Positions 1-6,118 of a stretch of DNA of 8,953 bases are shown one piece after another (the first letter of the stretch is position 1; each line of letters begins with the position of its first letter). The stretch is from DASWIP01 sp036397635 (GTDB lineage Bacteria; Actinomycetota; AC-67). The position numbers were made by a program, and so were the translations under genes. The stretch covers positions 1-8,953 of the forward strand of contig DASWIP010000097.1 of NCBI GenBank assembly GCA_036397635.1, in the 5' to 3' direction. A model generated the notes under the pieces. That model was not told where the DNA came from and ran no database searches. It saw only the letters and a program-made list of their open reading frames with translations.

Positions 1-1115
1 ACGCCGGCGTGATCGAGACCGACGGCGCGCGCGTCGAGGTTCTCGACACGCAGAAGCGACTCGGCGACTTGATCGTGCACGTCGCGCGAGTGACGGTCGG
101 CGAGATCACGGCCGGCATACCCGCGCGCGCGTCGGTGGATACACAGCGGCGGGCTGCGACGCAGCGCAGCCACACCGCCACGCACATCTTGCACGCACTG
201 CTGCGCGGTCGCCTCGGCGAGCATGCGCGCCAGGCCGGCTCGCTGGTCGCGCCCGGGCGCTTGCGCTTCGACTTCCATCATTTCGAGGCCGTTCCCGGCG
301 AGGTGCTCGCCGAGGTCGAGGCCGAGGTCAACCAGCACCTGCTCGCCGACGAGCTGGTCAAGCCGTACGAGACCACGATGGACGAGGCGCGTAACCGCGG
401 CGCCCTGATGCTGTTCGAGGAGAAGTACGGCGACATCGTCCGCGTGGTCGAGATCGGCGACTACTCGATCGAGTTGTGCGGCGGCACGCACGTGCACCAC
501 ACCGCGCAGGTGGGGACGGTCAAGATCCTCGGTGAAGCCTCGATCGGATCGAACCTGCGTCGGGTCGAGGCGCTGACCGGCGCGGAGGCGATCGCGGCGT
601 ACGCGCAGTCCCACGCGCTGCTCGAGGACATCGCGCGCCTGCTGCGCACCTCACCCGAGGAAGCGCCGGCTCGGATCGAGAAGCTGCTCGAGGAGCTGCG
701 GGCCGCCGAGGGGCAGGTTCGCAAATCGCAGCAGGCTGGGGCGCGCGCGCGCGCTGGCGAGCTCGCGGCCGCGGCGGAGATGATCGGGGATACGAGCGTG
801 GTGTTCGCGGAAGTGCCCGGCCTGGGGACCAAGGAACTGCAGGATCTGGGGCTGGCCGTCCGCGAGGCGGTCGGCGGTGCGGTCGCGGTCGTGCTGGTCT
901 CGGCGGCAGACGGGCGAGCAGCGATCGTCGCCGCGCTCGACAAGGCGACCGCCGCGCGGGTGCAACCGCGCGCGCTGATCGCCGATGCCGCCAAGGCGAT
1001 CGGTGGCGGCGCCGGCGGGAAGGGCGAGGTCGCCACCGGCGGAGGCGCCAACGCCGCCGGCGTGTCCGAGGCACTGCGCCTGGCCAGGTCGGCGGCGCAG
1101 GAGGAATTGGGCTGA
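1..1115 (+). CDS. alaS: Alanyl-tRNA synthetase, C-terminal part (5' truncated by window edge)
   Basis: This is the 3' part of the gene that charges tRNA-Ala with alanine and clears mischarged Ser/Gly-tRNA-Ala. The reading frame (first full codon at 3) is open to the window edge, so the start and the aminoacylation core lie upstream; about 370 codons remain of a protein that is usually near 870-900. The fragment opens in the beta-barrel that precedes the editing domain. The editing-site zinc ligands are visible as HTATH (171-185) and CGGTH (Cys 477-479, His 489-491). They are followed by the typical GALMLFEEKYGD segment (before CGGTH) and NLRRVEALTG (after it). A helical, probably coiled-coil stretch (about 600-780) leads into the C-Ala/DHHA1 domain with its glycine-rich GGGAGGKGEVATGGGAN motif (about 1002-1052). 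The stop TGA lies 4 nt before ruvX, so the two are probably co-transcribed. Identity is secure; nothing looks broken. Confidence 0.97.
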   Translation, partial: AGVIETDGARVEVLDTQKRLGDLIVHVARVTVGEITAGIPARASVDTQRRAATQRSHTATHILHALLRGRLGEHARQAGSLVAPGRLRFDFHHFEAVPGEVLAEVEAEVNQHLLADELVKPYETTMDEARNRGALMLFEEKYGDIVRVVEIGDYSIELCGGTHVHHTAQVGTVKILGEASIGSNLRRVEALTGAEAIAAYAQSHALLEDIARLLRTSPEEAPARIEKLLEELRAAEGQVRKSQQAGARARAGELAAAAEMIGDTSVVFAEVPGLGTKELQDLGLAVREAVGGAVAVVLVSAADGRAAIVAALDKATAARVQPRALIADAAKAIGGGAGGKGEVATGGGANAAGVSEALRLARSAAQEELG

Positions 1116-1119
1116 GGCC

Positions 1120-1533
1120 ATGCCGCGCTGGATAGGGGTGGACCTGGGGACACGCCGTATAGGCCTTGCCCTCTCCGACTCCAAGGGCACGCTCGCCACG
1201 CCGTACCTGACCCTGGATCGAACCAGCGACGAGCACGATGCGCGCGCCATCGCCGAGATAGCCGCCGCCGAGCGCGTCAAGGAGGTCGTGCTCGGCCACC
1301 CGCTCAAGCTCGACGGCACGCGAGGCGCTGCAGCCTTTGTGACCGAAGCGTTCGCCGAGAAACTCAAGGCGGCCGGCGCCAAGGTGAAGCTGTTCGACGA
1401 GCGGCTGACCACCGTCGAGGCGACCAAGAAGTTGCAGAGCAAGGGAGTGAAAGCCCGGCAGCAGCGAGGAAGGATCGACAAGGCGGCTGCCACGGTATTG
1501 CTGCAGGCGTTCCTCGACACCAAGAAACGATGA
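1120..1533 (+). CDS. ruvX: RuvX/YqgF-family RNase H-fold nuclease (16S rRNA processing)
   Basis: A 137-residue protein of the YqgF/RuvX family, the usual family length. Members have an RNase H-like fold and take part in 5'-end maturation of 16S rRNA; an older proposal makes them Holliday-junction resolvases. Motifs run in the expected order: GVDLGTRRIGLALSD (residues 6-20, acidic D8), VLGHPLKLDGT (57-67), DERLTT (93-98, E94) and IDKAAATVLLQAFLD (119-133, D120). D8, E94 and D120 are the predicted metal-binding triad. The common Leu of the VxGxP motif is His60 here. The ATG at 1120 is chosen because the protein then begins directly with the conserved first strand; a longer frame from 985 would add low-complexity residues inside alaS. 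GAGG lies 2 nt before the start, and a better AGGAGG (1099-1104) lies 15 nt upstream inside alaS, which suggests coupling to alaS translation. The stop overlaps the mltG start (ATGA). Confidence 0.95.
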   Translation: MPRWIGVDLGTRRIGLALSDSKGTLATPYLTLDRTSDEHDARAIAEIAAAERVKEVVLGHPLKLDGTRGAAAFVTEAFAEKLKAAGAKVKLFDERLTTVEATKKLQSKGVKARQQRGRIDKAAATVLLQAFLDTKKR

Positions 1534-2591
1534 TCGACGCCGACGTCGGAACCGACCAGCACCCGCCCGAGCCGCCGAAGAAGAAGCGACGGTGGCTCAG
1601 GTGGCTGGTCCTGCTGATCCTGCTCGCGGTCCTGGGTGCCGGGGGTGTCGCAGGGTACGGCATCTGGGCCATGGGCGGGACCGATTCGGGGGAGGCGGTC
1701 ACGGTCGAGATCCCTAAGGGCGCGTCGGGCGCGCGCATCGCGGCGATCCTGGAGGAAGCTGAGGTCGTGCGGTCGGCGCTGGTGTTCCGTCTGGTCGCGC
1801 GCCTTCGCAGCGTCGACACCGGCCTGAAGCCCGGGGTGTACGAGATGCGGGAGGGCCTCGGCGTGGAAGGCGTCATCGACCTGCTGCAGCAGGGCATCGA
1901 GCCGAAGTTCGTCCGGATCACGGTGCCCGAAGGCAAGACCGTCATCGAGATCGCGCGCATCGTCGGCGACGGGACCCACATCACCGAAGGGGAGTTCCTG
2001 CAAGAGGCGCGCTCGGGTCGTCACCGGATCGGCCTGATGCCCAAAGGCTCCAAGAACCTGGAGGGCCTGCTGTTCCCGAAGACCTACGACGTGACCGAGG
2101 AGATGGATGCGGGGGATGTGATCCAGCGCATGCTGGGGCAGTTCGAGAAGGAGACCGCCGAGCTGGATCTCGCGCGCGCGGAACGGCTCGGCGTCACGCC
2201 GTACGAGGCGGCGATCATCGCGAGCCTGATCGAGCGGGAGGCGAAAGTGCAGAAGGATCGGCCGCTGGTGTCGTCGGTGATCTACAACCGGCTGCGCCGG
2301 CCGATGCGTCTTCAGATAGACGCCACAGTGCAGTACGCGATCCTGCTGCGCGACGGCGAATACGAGAGGAACCTGACCCAGGACCACTACACCGACGTGC
2401 GGTCTCCCTACAACACCTACTTGATCGACGGGCTTCCTCCGGCGCCGATCGCGTCTGCCGGCCTCGCGTCGCTCGATGCCGCGTTGAACCCGGCCGACAC
2501 GGACTTCTACTTCTACCGGCTCTCATCCGACGGCCGCTCGCACTGCTTCAGCCGCGACTCGGCCGGACACGCACGCTGTGCGAGCCGGTGA
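1530..2591 (+). CDS. mltG: Endolytic murein transglycosylase MltG (YceG-like)
   Basis: A 353-residue membrane-anchored lytic transglycosylase that cleaves nascent glycan strands inside the chain and is thought to set glycan length or release strands during peptidoglycan synthesis. A short Pro/Lys-rich cytoplasmic tail ending in KKKRRW (17-22) precedes one transmembrane helix (about 23-48), so the catalytic domain faces outside. A LysM-like subdomain (about 55-120) is followed by the YceG fold. The predicted catalytic glutamate is E235 in ASLIEREAK (231-239), matching the E218 region of E. coli MltG. Other family signatures are EGLLFPKTYDV (178-188), VIYNRLRRPMRLQIDATVQY (250-269), and the RSPYNTYLIDGLPPAPI stretch (291-307), where the usual LPPGPI reads LPPAPI. 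FYFYRLSSDGRSHCFS (326-341) is the terminal strand pair, after which the protein ends quickly. The start overlaps ruvX by 4 nt (ATGA), indicating translational coupling. Actinobacterial homologues hold the same position between ruvX and aroE. Confidence 0.95.
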   Translation: MIDADVGTDQHPPEPPKKKRRWLRWLVLLILLAVLGAGGVAGYGIWAMGGTDSGEAVTVEIPKGASGARIAAILEEAEVVRSALVFRLVARLRSVDTGLKPGVYEMREGLGVEGVIDLLQQGIEPKFVRITVPEGKTVIEIARIVGDGTHITEGEFLQEARSGRHRIGLMPKGSKNLEGLLFPKTYDVTEEMDAGDVIQRMLGQFEKETAELDLARAERLGVTPYEAAIIASLIEREAKVQKDRPLVSSVIYNRLRRPMRLQIDATVQYAILLRDGEYERNLTQDHYTDVRSPYNTYLIDGLPPAPIASAGLASLDAALNPADTDFYFYRLSSDGRSHCFSRDSAGHARCASR

Positions 2592-3376
2592 TGCGGGTCA
2601 CCGGGATCATCGGCTTCCCCGTCGCGCACAGCTCGTCACCAGCGATCCATCACGCCGCCTTCGCCGCCCTGGGGCTCGACTGGATCTATCTGACGCTGGC
2701 CGTTCCGCCGGGTGACGGCGCGACAGCGATCAAGCTCTTGCGGCTGCTGGACGTCGCCGGCGCCAACGTCACCATGCCGCACAAGCAGACCGTCATCGAG
2801 CACCTCGACGGCCTCGCGCCGGACGCGCGCGCCGTGGGAGCCGTGAACACGATCGCGCGGGAGAGGGAACGGTTCGTGGGCCACAACACCGACGGGCCCG
2901 GGTTCCTTCGATCCCTCGCCGAGCAGCGAGTCGTGCCCACGCGCGCGGTCGTGCTCGGGGGCGGTGGCGCAGCGCGCGGCGTGGCCGTGGCGCTGGCAGG
3001 GAGCGGCGTCGAGGTCCGGATCTGCGCGCGGCGCCGCGAGCAGGCGGCGGAGATAACGTCGCTGGCCGACGGGATATACCTCGGCGATTGGGACGATCCC
3101 GGCGAAGCGGACCTATTCGTCCAGGCGACCTCAGCCCGCGAGGGGCTACCGCTCGACCGGCTGGCTCTCGGACCGGGCGTCGTCGCCGTCGACCTCATCT
3201 ATCCGCTGCCGGAGACCGCGTTCCTGCTGGCGGCGCGCCGGGCGGGTGCTGAAGCCCAGGATGGGCTGGGGATGCTCGTGCACCAGGCCGCGCTGTCCTT
3301 CGAGCTGTGGACCGGGTTGGATGCCCCGATCGAGGAGATGCGCCGCGCTGCCGAGCTGGCGCGCGTGTCTCGGTAA
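2588..3376 (+). CDS. aroE: Shikimate dehydrogenase (NADP+)
   Basis: Reduces 3-dehydroshikimate to shikimate in the chorismate pathway. It is 262 residues from GTG 2588 or 261 from ATG 2591, a normal AroE size; both starts overlap the mltG stop (GTGATG), and residue numbers here use 2591. The shikimate-binding Ser pair lies in AHSSSP (S14, S16). The catalytic Lys-Asp pair is K65 in NVTMPHK and D101 in GHNTDGPGF. AVGAVNT (81-87) is also typical. The Rossmann loop is VLGGGGAARG (121-130), and the cofactor-discriminating segment reads CARRREQ (145-151) rather than the common NRT form, still basic as expected for NADPH. The C-terminal DLIYPLPET and GLGMLVHQAALSFELWTG segments are canonical. One oddity: the usual NAT[PS]xGM motif reads QATSAREG (178-185). 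The next gene starts 58 nt downstream, the largest gap up to that point, so the housekeeping operon may end here. Confidence 0.95.
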   Translation: MMRVTGIIGFPVAHSSSPAIHHAAFAALGLDWIYLTLAVPPGDGATAIKLLRLLDVAGANVTMPHKQTVIEHLDGLAPDARAVGAVNTIARERERFVGHNTDGPGFLRSLAEQRVVPTRAVVLGGGGAARGVAVALAGSGVEVRICARRREQAAEITSLADGIYLGDWDDPGEADLFVQATSAREGLPLDRLALGPGVVAVDLIYPLPETAFLLAARRAGAEAQDGLGMLVHQAALSFELWTGLDAPIEEMRRAAELARVSR

Positions 3377-3422
3377 AGCCTCGCGGTCCGGCTGCCGAAT
3401 CTCCTTACAGGATCGGAGTCCC

Positions 3423-3429
3423 GGGGAGG
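3423..3429 (+). promoter_or_regulatory. Ribosome binding site of the DUF4388 gene
   Basis: GGGGAGG lies 5 nt before ATG 3435. It is the best Shine-Dalgarno match in the aroE-DUF4388 gap and decides the start of the downstream gene over an upstream extension of the same frame to 3246. No convincing -10/-35 pair is visible in the 58-nt gap (3377-3434), so a promoter here remains possible but unseen. Confidence 0.7.
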
Positions 3430-3434
3430 GGCCC

Positions 3435-4232
3435 ATGCTCAACGGCAGCCTTGATACGTTCGCCTTGGCAGATGTGCTGCGTTTCGTGGCGAACGGCAAC
3501 CTGACCGGCAGGATCGAGATCACCCGTGATGAGGTCGGCGGGGAACTGTCGATCGATCAGGGGCGATATGTCGCCGCGCGCCTCGCCGACGAGGAGGCGC
3601 CCACAACCGTCGACGAATCGCTGGATGTCTGCGTCCTGCTGTTCGATGGCAGCGGTGGCGAGTTCGGCGTGGTCGAAGAGGACTGGGTCGGCGGACCGCT
3701 CGACCTGGATGCCGAGCAGTTGGCCGCGGCCGTCGAACGACGCCGCGAAGAGTGGGCAGAGGTCGTGTCGGTGCTCGGGTCGCTGGAGGATCCGGTGATC
3801 CTGGTGGCCGATCTGCCCGAAGGGACCGATCAGGTCACGATCTCGGCAGAGCAGTGGCGGCTACTGGCGCTGGTCGACGGCTCGCGCAGCGTGCAAGACA
3901 TCGCGCGCGACGCGGCCCAGAGCGTGTACGCGGCGGCGCTGGCCCTCGCCGAGCTGGCCAACCAAGGCATGGTCACCACCGGCGCCGGCGTGTCGTGGAA
4001 AGACGATAAGACCAAGGGTGTCAAGAGGCCGAAGAAGCGACCGAAGCGATCCCAGCCCGATCCCGATCCGGCCGAGCTGCTGCACGAGCTCGGCGGCGAG
4101 GAGGACGAGGACGTCGAGGACTCGGTCGTCGAGGACGATGCAGACGACGACGACGCCGACGACGAGGACGCGACCGTGCGCCCCTTGCGGCCACCGACGC
4201 GCGAAGAGCAGCGGCTCCGCCTGCGGCGGTAG
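3435..4232 (+). CDS. DUF4388 (PATAN-like) protein with charged tail, T4P-linked
   Basis: A 265-residue soluble protein of unknown function. Residues 1-85 resemble the DUF4388/PATAN fold: the opening NGSLDTFALADVLRFVANGNLTGRIEI and the following strand-turn GGELSIDQGRYVAARLADEEA are characteristic. Residues 90-115 form an acidic helix. Residues 120-185 look like a winged-helix or PqqD-like unit, with ITISAEQWRLLALVDG-type and SVQDIARD segments. The remainder is low complexity: a Lys/Arg patch (190-205), an Asp/Glu run (222-245) and an Arg-rich end (249-265). No signal peptide or membrane helix is seen. The ATG at 3435 has a good RBS and starts exactly at the conserved domain. The gene ends 19 nt before pilB, so the two are likely co-transcribed. 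In cyanobacteria, PATAN-REC response regulators are reported to bind PilB1 and control motility (recalled knowledge). Here there is no receiver domain, so a PilB-adaptor role is inference only. Family call fairly sure; function unknown. Confidence 0.82.
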   Translation: MLNGSLDTFALADVLRFVANGNLTGRIEITRDEVGGELSIDQGRYVAARLADEEAPTTVDESLDVCVLLFDGSGGEFGVVEEDWVGGPLDLDAEQLAAAVERRREEWAEVVSVLGSLEDPVILVADLPEGTDQVTISAEQWRLLALVDGSRSVQDIARDAAQSVYAAALALAELANQGMVTTGAGVSWKDDKTKGVKRPKKRPKRSQPDPDPAELLHELGGEEDEDVEDSVVEDDADDDDADDEDATVRPLRPPTREEQRLRLRR

Positions 4233-4241
4233 TCACTAGTC

Positions 4242-4247
4242 AGGGGA
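4242..4247 (+). promoter_or_regulatory. Ribosome binding site of pilB
   Basis: AGGGGA lies 4 nt before ATG 4252, in the 19-nt gap after the DUF4388 stop. It supports this start over the in-frame ATG at 4330, which has no purine-rich stretch in front of it. Confidence 0.55.
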
Positions 4248-4251
4248 CGGG

Positions 4252-6012
4252 ATGCGAGGACCCGGCGCGCCATCGGCCTCCGGGGCCGAGGAGCCACAGG
4301 CCGAGCAGCAAAAGCCCGTGTCGGCGCCCATGCGGCCGACGCGGAGCCTTGGCGAGCTGCTCGTCGACAACGGCCTGATCACATCCCAGCAACTCACCGA
4401 GGCACGCCAGGAGCATGAGCGCACCGGGAAGAGCCTCGGCCGGATCCTGATCGACCTCGAGCTGGTGTCGGAGGCCGCACTCGTCGCGACGCTGGCCGAG
4501 CAGATCGGTCTGCCATTCGTGGACCTCGCCGAGCAGCAGGTCGATGTGACCGCGGCCTCATCGATCCCAGATGCGGTGGCGAAACGCTACATGGCCCTGC
4601 CGATCGGCTACGACGACGATGGCGGCCTGATCGTGGCGATGAGCGATCCGGGCAACGTCTTCGCGATCGACGATATCCGCACGATCACGGGCCGTGAGGT
4701 CCGACCTGTGGTGGCGACCCGGACCGACATCGTCAACACCATCGCGCGCGTCCAGCGTCTGGACTCCGAGGTCGACGACATCGCGGCCGCTGCCGCCGCG
4801 CAGGAAGACGACGACGACGACGACCTCTCCAAGCTTCGCGAGGCCGTTGAGGACGCGCCGATCGTTAAGCTGGTCAACCTGATCATCACGCAGGCCGTCA
4901 ACGATCGGGCCTCGGACATCCATATCGAGCCTCACGAGCGCGACGTCCGTATCCGGTACCGGATCGACGGCGTCCTCCACGAGGTCATGCGCTCGCCCAA
5001 GTCGATCCAGAACGGCGTCTTGTCGCGGTTGAAGGTCATGGCCGACATCGACATCGCCGAGCGTCGGATCCCGCAGGACGGTCGCGTCGGCCTTGTCGTA
5101 GGAGGCAAGGCCATCGACCTGCGTGTCGCAACCCTGCCGACGGTGCACGGCGAGAAGGCGGTCATCAGGATCCTGGACAAGTCCAACGCGATGCTGAACC
5201 TGACCGATCTGGGGTTCAGCGAGCACAACATGGACCGGTTCGAGGAGTCGTTCCGGAAGCCGTACGGGATGATCCTGGTCACCGGCCCGACCGGGTCGGG
5301 GAAGTCCACGACCCTGTACGCGACGCTGAACATCCTCAACACCGAGGATCGCAACATCATCACGGTCGAGGATCCGGTCGAGTATCGCCTTCCGGGGGTC
5401 AACCAGATCCAGATGAACCCCAAGGCCGGGCTGACCTTCGCCGCCGCGCTGCGATCGATCCTGCGCTCGGACCCGGACATCGTACTGGTGGGTGAGATCC
5501 GCGACGCCGAGACCGCCCAGATCGCCATCCAGGCCGCGCTCACCGGCCACCTAGTCCTGTCGACGCTGCACACGAACAACGCGCCTTCGGCGATCACGCG
5601 GCTGACCGAGATGGGCATCGAGCCGTTCCTGGTCTCCTCCGCGGTGGACGCCGTCTTGGCGCAGCGGCTCGTGCGCAAGCTGTGCGATCGGTGCAAGGAG
5701 TACTACCAGCCCACCCCGGAATCGCTGAAGGAAGCCAGGGTGCCGTTGCTCGCCGACGGCACTGCCCCACGGCTGTTCCGCCCGGTCGGGTGCAACCAGT
5801 GCGGCAACACCGGGTACCGGGGCCGGATGGCCGTCCACGAGGTGCTGCAGATGACCGAGGAGGTCGAGCGGATGACCGTGGAGCGGGCTTCGAGCGAGGA
5901 CATCGGCCGGCTGGCGGTCGAGCAGGGGATGATGACCCTGCGTCAGGACGGGATCATGAAGGTCCTGGAGGGCCTGACCAGCCTGGAGGAGACCTTCCGG
6001 GTCATCGTCTGA
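4252..6012 (+). CDS. pilB: Type IV pilus extension ATPase PilB
   Basis: A 586-residue AAA-like secretion ATPase (GspE/PilB family) that powers pilin polymerisation at the cytoplasmic face of PilC. A disordered Ala/Pro/Glu leader (1-30) precedes an MshEN/T2SSE_N domain (about 31-170) built of two similar helical repeats: SLGELLVDNGLITSQQL (32-48) and SLGRILIDLELVSEAAL (61-77). A linker with six Asp in a row (186-191) joins it to the ATPase core, which opens with SDIHIEPHERDVRIRYRIDG (221-240). Walker A is GPTGSGKST (345-353, K351). The Asp box is VEDPVE (E373), and Walker B is DIVLVGE (409-415, E415). The His box ends at LHT (H440). Two CxxC pairs, C478/C481 and C514/C517, form the zinc knuckle typical of PilB/GspE and absent from PilT, which settles extension versus retraction. 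It follows the DUF4388 gene by 19 nt and precedes pilT. In the MshEN domain, conserved c-di-GMP-contact positions are replaced (S32, H55), so ligand binding is doubtful. Confidence 0.96.
   Translation: MRGPGAPSASGAEEPQAEQQKPVSAPMRPTRSLGELLVDNGLITSQQLTEARQEHERTGKSLGRILIDLELVSEAALVATLAEQIGLPFVDLAEQQVDVTAASSIPDAVAKRYMALPIGYDDDGGLIVAMSDPGNVFAIDDIRTITGREVRPVVATRTDIVNTIARVQRLDSEVDDIAAAAAAQEDDDDDDLSKLREAVEDAPIVKLVNLIITQAVNDRASDIHIEPHERDVRIRYRIDGVLHEVMRSPKSIQNGVLSRLKVMADIDIAERRIPQDGRVGLVVGGKAIDLRVATLPTVHGEKAVIRILDKSNAMLNLTDLGFSEHNMDRFEESFRKPYGMILVTGPTGSGKSTTLYATLNILNTEDRNIITVEDPVEYRLPGVNQIQMNPKAGLTFAAALRSILRSDPDIVLVGEIRDAETAQIAIQAALTGHLVLSTLHTNNAPSAITRLTEMGIEPFLVSSAVDAVLAQRLVRKLCDRCKEYYQPTPESLKEARVPLLADGTAPRLFRPVGCNQCGNTGYRGRMAVHEVLQMTEEVERMTVERASSEDIGRLAVEQGMMTLRQDGIMKVLEGLTSLEETFRVIV
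4807..4824 (+). repeat. (GAC)6 trinucleotide run encoding an Asp6 linker in pilB
   Basis: Six perfect GAC codons (Asp186-191) lie between the N-terminal MshEN-type domain and the ATPase core of PilB, preceded by an Ala-rich stretch. It most likely encodes a flexible acidic linker. As a pure trinucleotide tract it could vary in copy number between strains without breaking the frame. Confidence 0.8.
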
Positions 6013-6066
6013 AGCCGAGGGTTAAGCCCCCCGCGGCCGTCGCCGATGACTCCACCAGACCCATAC

Positions 6067-6098
6067 GCCCGGGTTCGTGCTTCCATGCAACCCCGGGC
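6067..6098 (+). promoter_or_regulatory. GC-rich inverted repeat in the pilT leader
   Basis: GCCCGGG (6067-6073) is perfectly complementary to CCCGGGC (6092-6098). The stem can be extended by two A-U pairs (T6074/T6075 with A6090/A6089) if C6091 bulges. The predicted RNA hairpin has a 7-9 bp stem and ends 3 nt before the pilT Shine-Dalgarno sequence, within the 106-nt pilB-pilT gap (6013-6118). No T run follows, so it is not a standard intrinsic terminator. It could act as an RNA processing or stability element or modulate pilT translation; it may also be chance in GC-rich DNA. I see no clear promoter in the rest of the gap. Confidence 0.4.
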
Positions 6099-6101
6099 TG
6101 A

Positions 6102-6110
6102 GGGGAGGAG
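6102..6110 (+). promoter_or_regulatory. Ribosome binding site of pilT
   Basis: GGGGAGGAG lies 8 nt before ATG 6119, a near-optimal Shine-Dalgarno sequence and spacing. It decides the start against two others: the in-frame ATG-equivalent codon at 6077, which would add 14 residues translated through the hairpin, and an out-of-frame ATG at 6111. Confidence 0.75.
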
Positions 6111-6118
6111 ATGGGGAG

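Noticed and set aside
985..1119. N-terminal extension of ruvX into alaS
   Set aside because: It overlaps the conserved C-Ala glycine-rich motif of alaS, and YqgF proteins begin at the MPRWIGVDLG-type segment.
651..2387. 578-codon open frame on the minus strand across alaS, ruvX and mltG
   Set aside because: It lies antisense to three well-identified genes, its translation is rich in Arg/His/Leu/Asp without recognisable domains, and such shadow frames are expected in high-GC DNA with strong third-position GC.
3246..3434. N-terminal extension of the DUF4388 frame into aroE
   Set aside because: The extra 63 residues overlap the conserved end of aroE, are Cys/Arg/Pro-rich, and the ATG at 3435 has a strong RBS and starts at the domain.
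4230..4242. Direct repeat TAGTCA-C-TAGTCA at the DUF4388 stop
   Set aside because: Two 6-nt copies in a short spacer are easily chance, and the second TAG is out of frame; no function is apparent.
4558..5550. 330-codon minus-strand frame inside pilB
   Set aside because: A codon-bias shadow of pilB; Asp/Val/Arg-rich translation with no family features.
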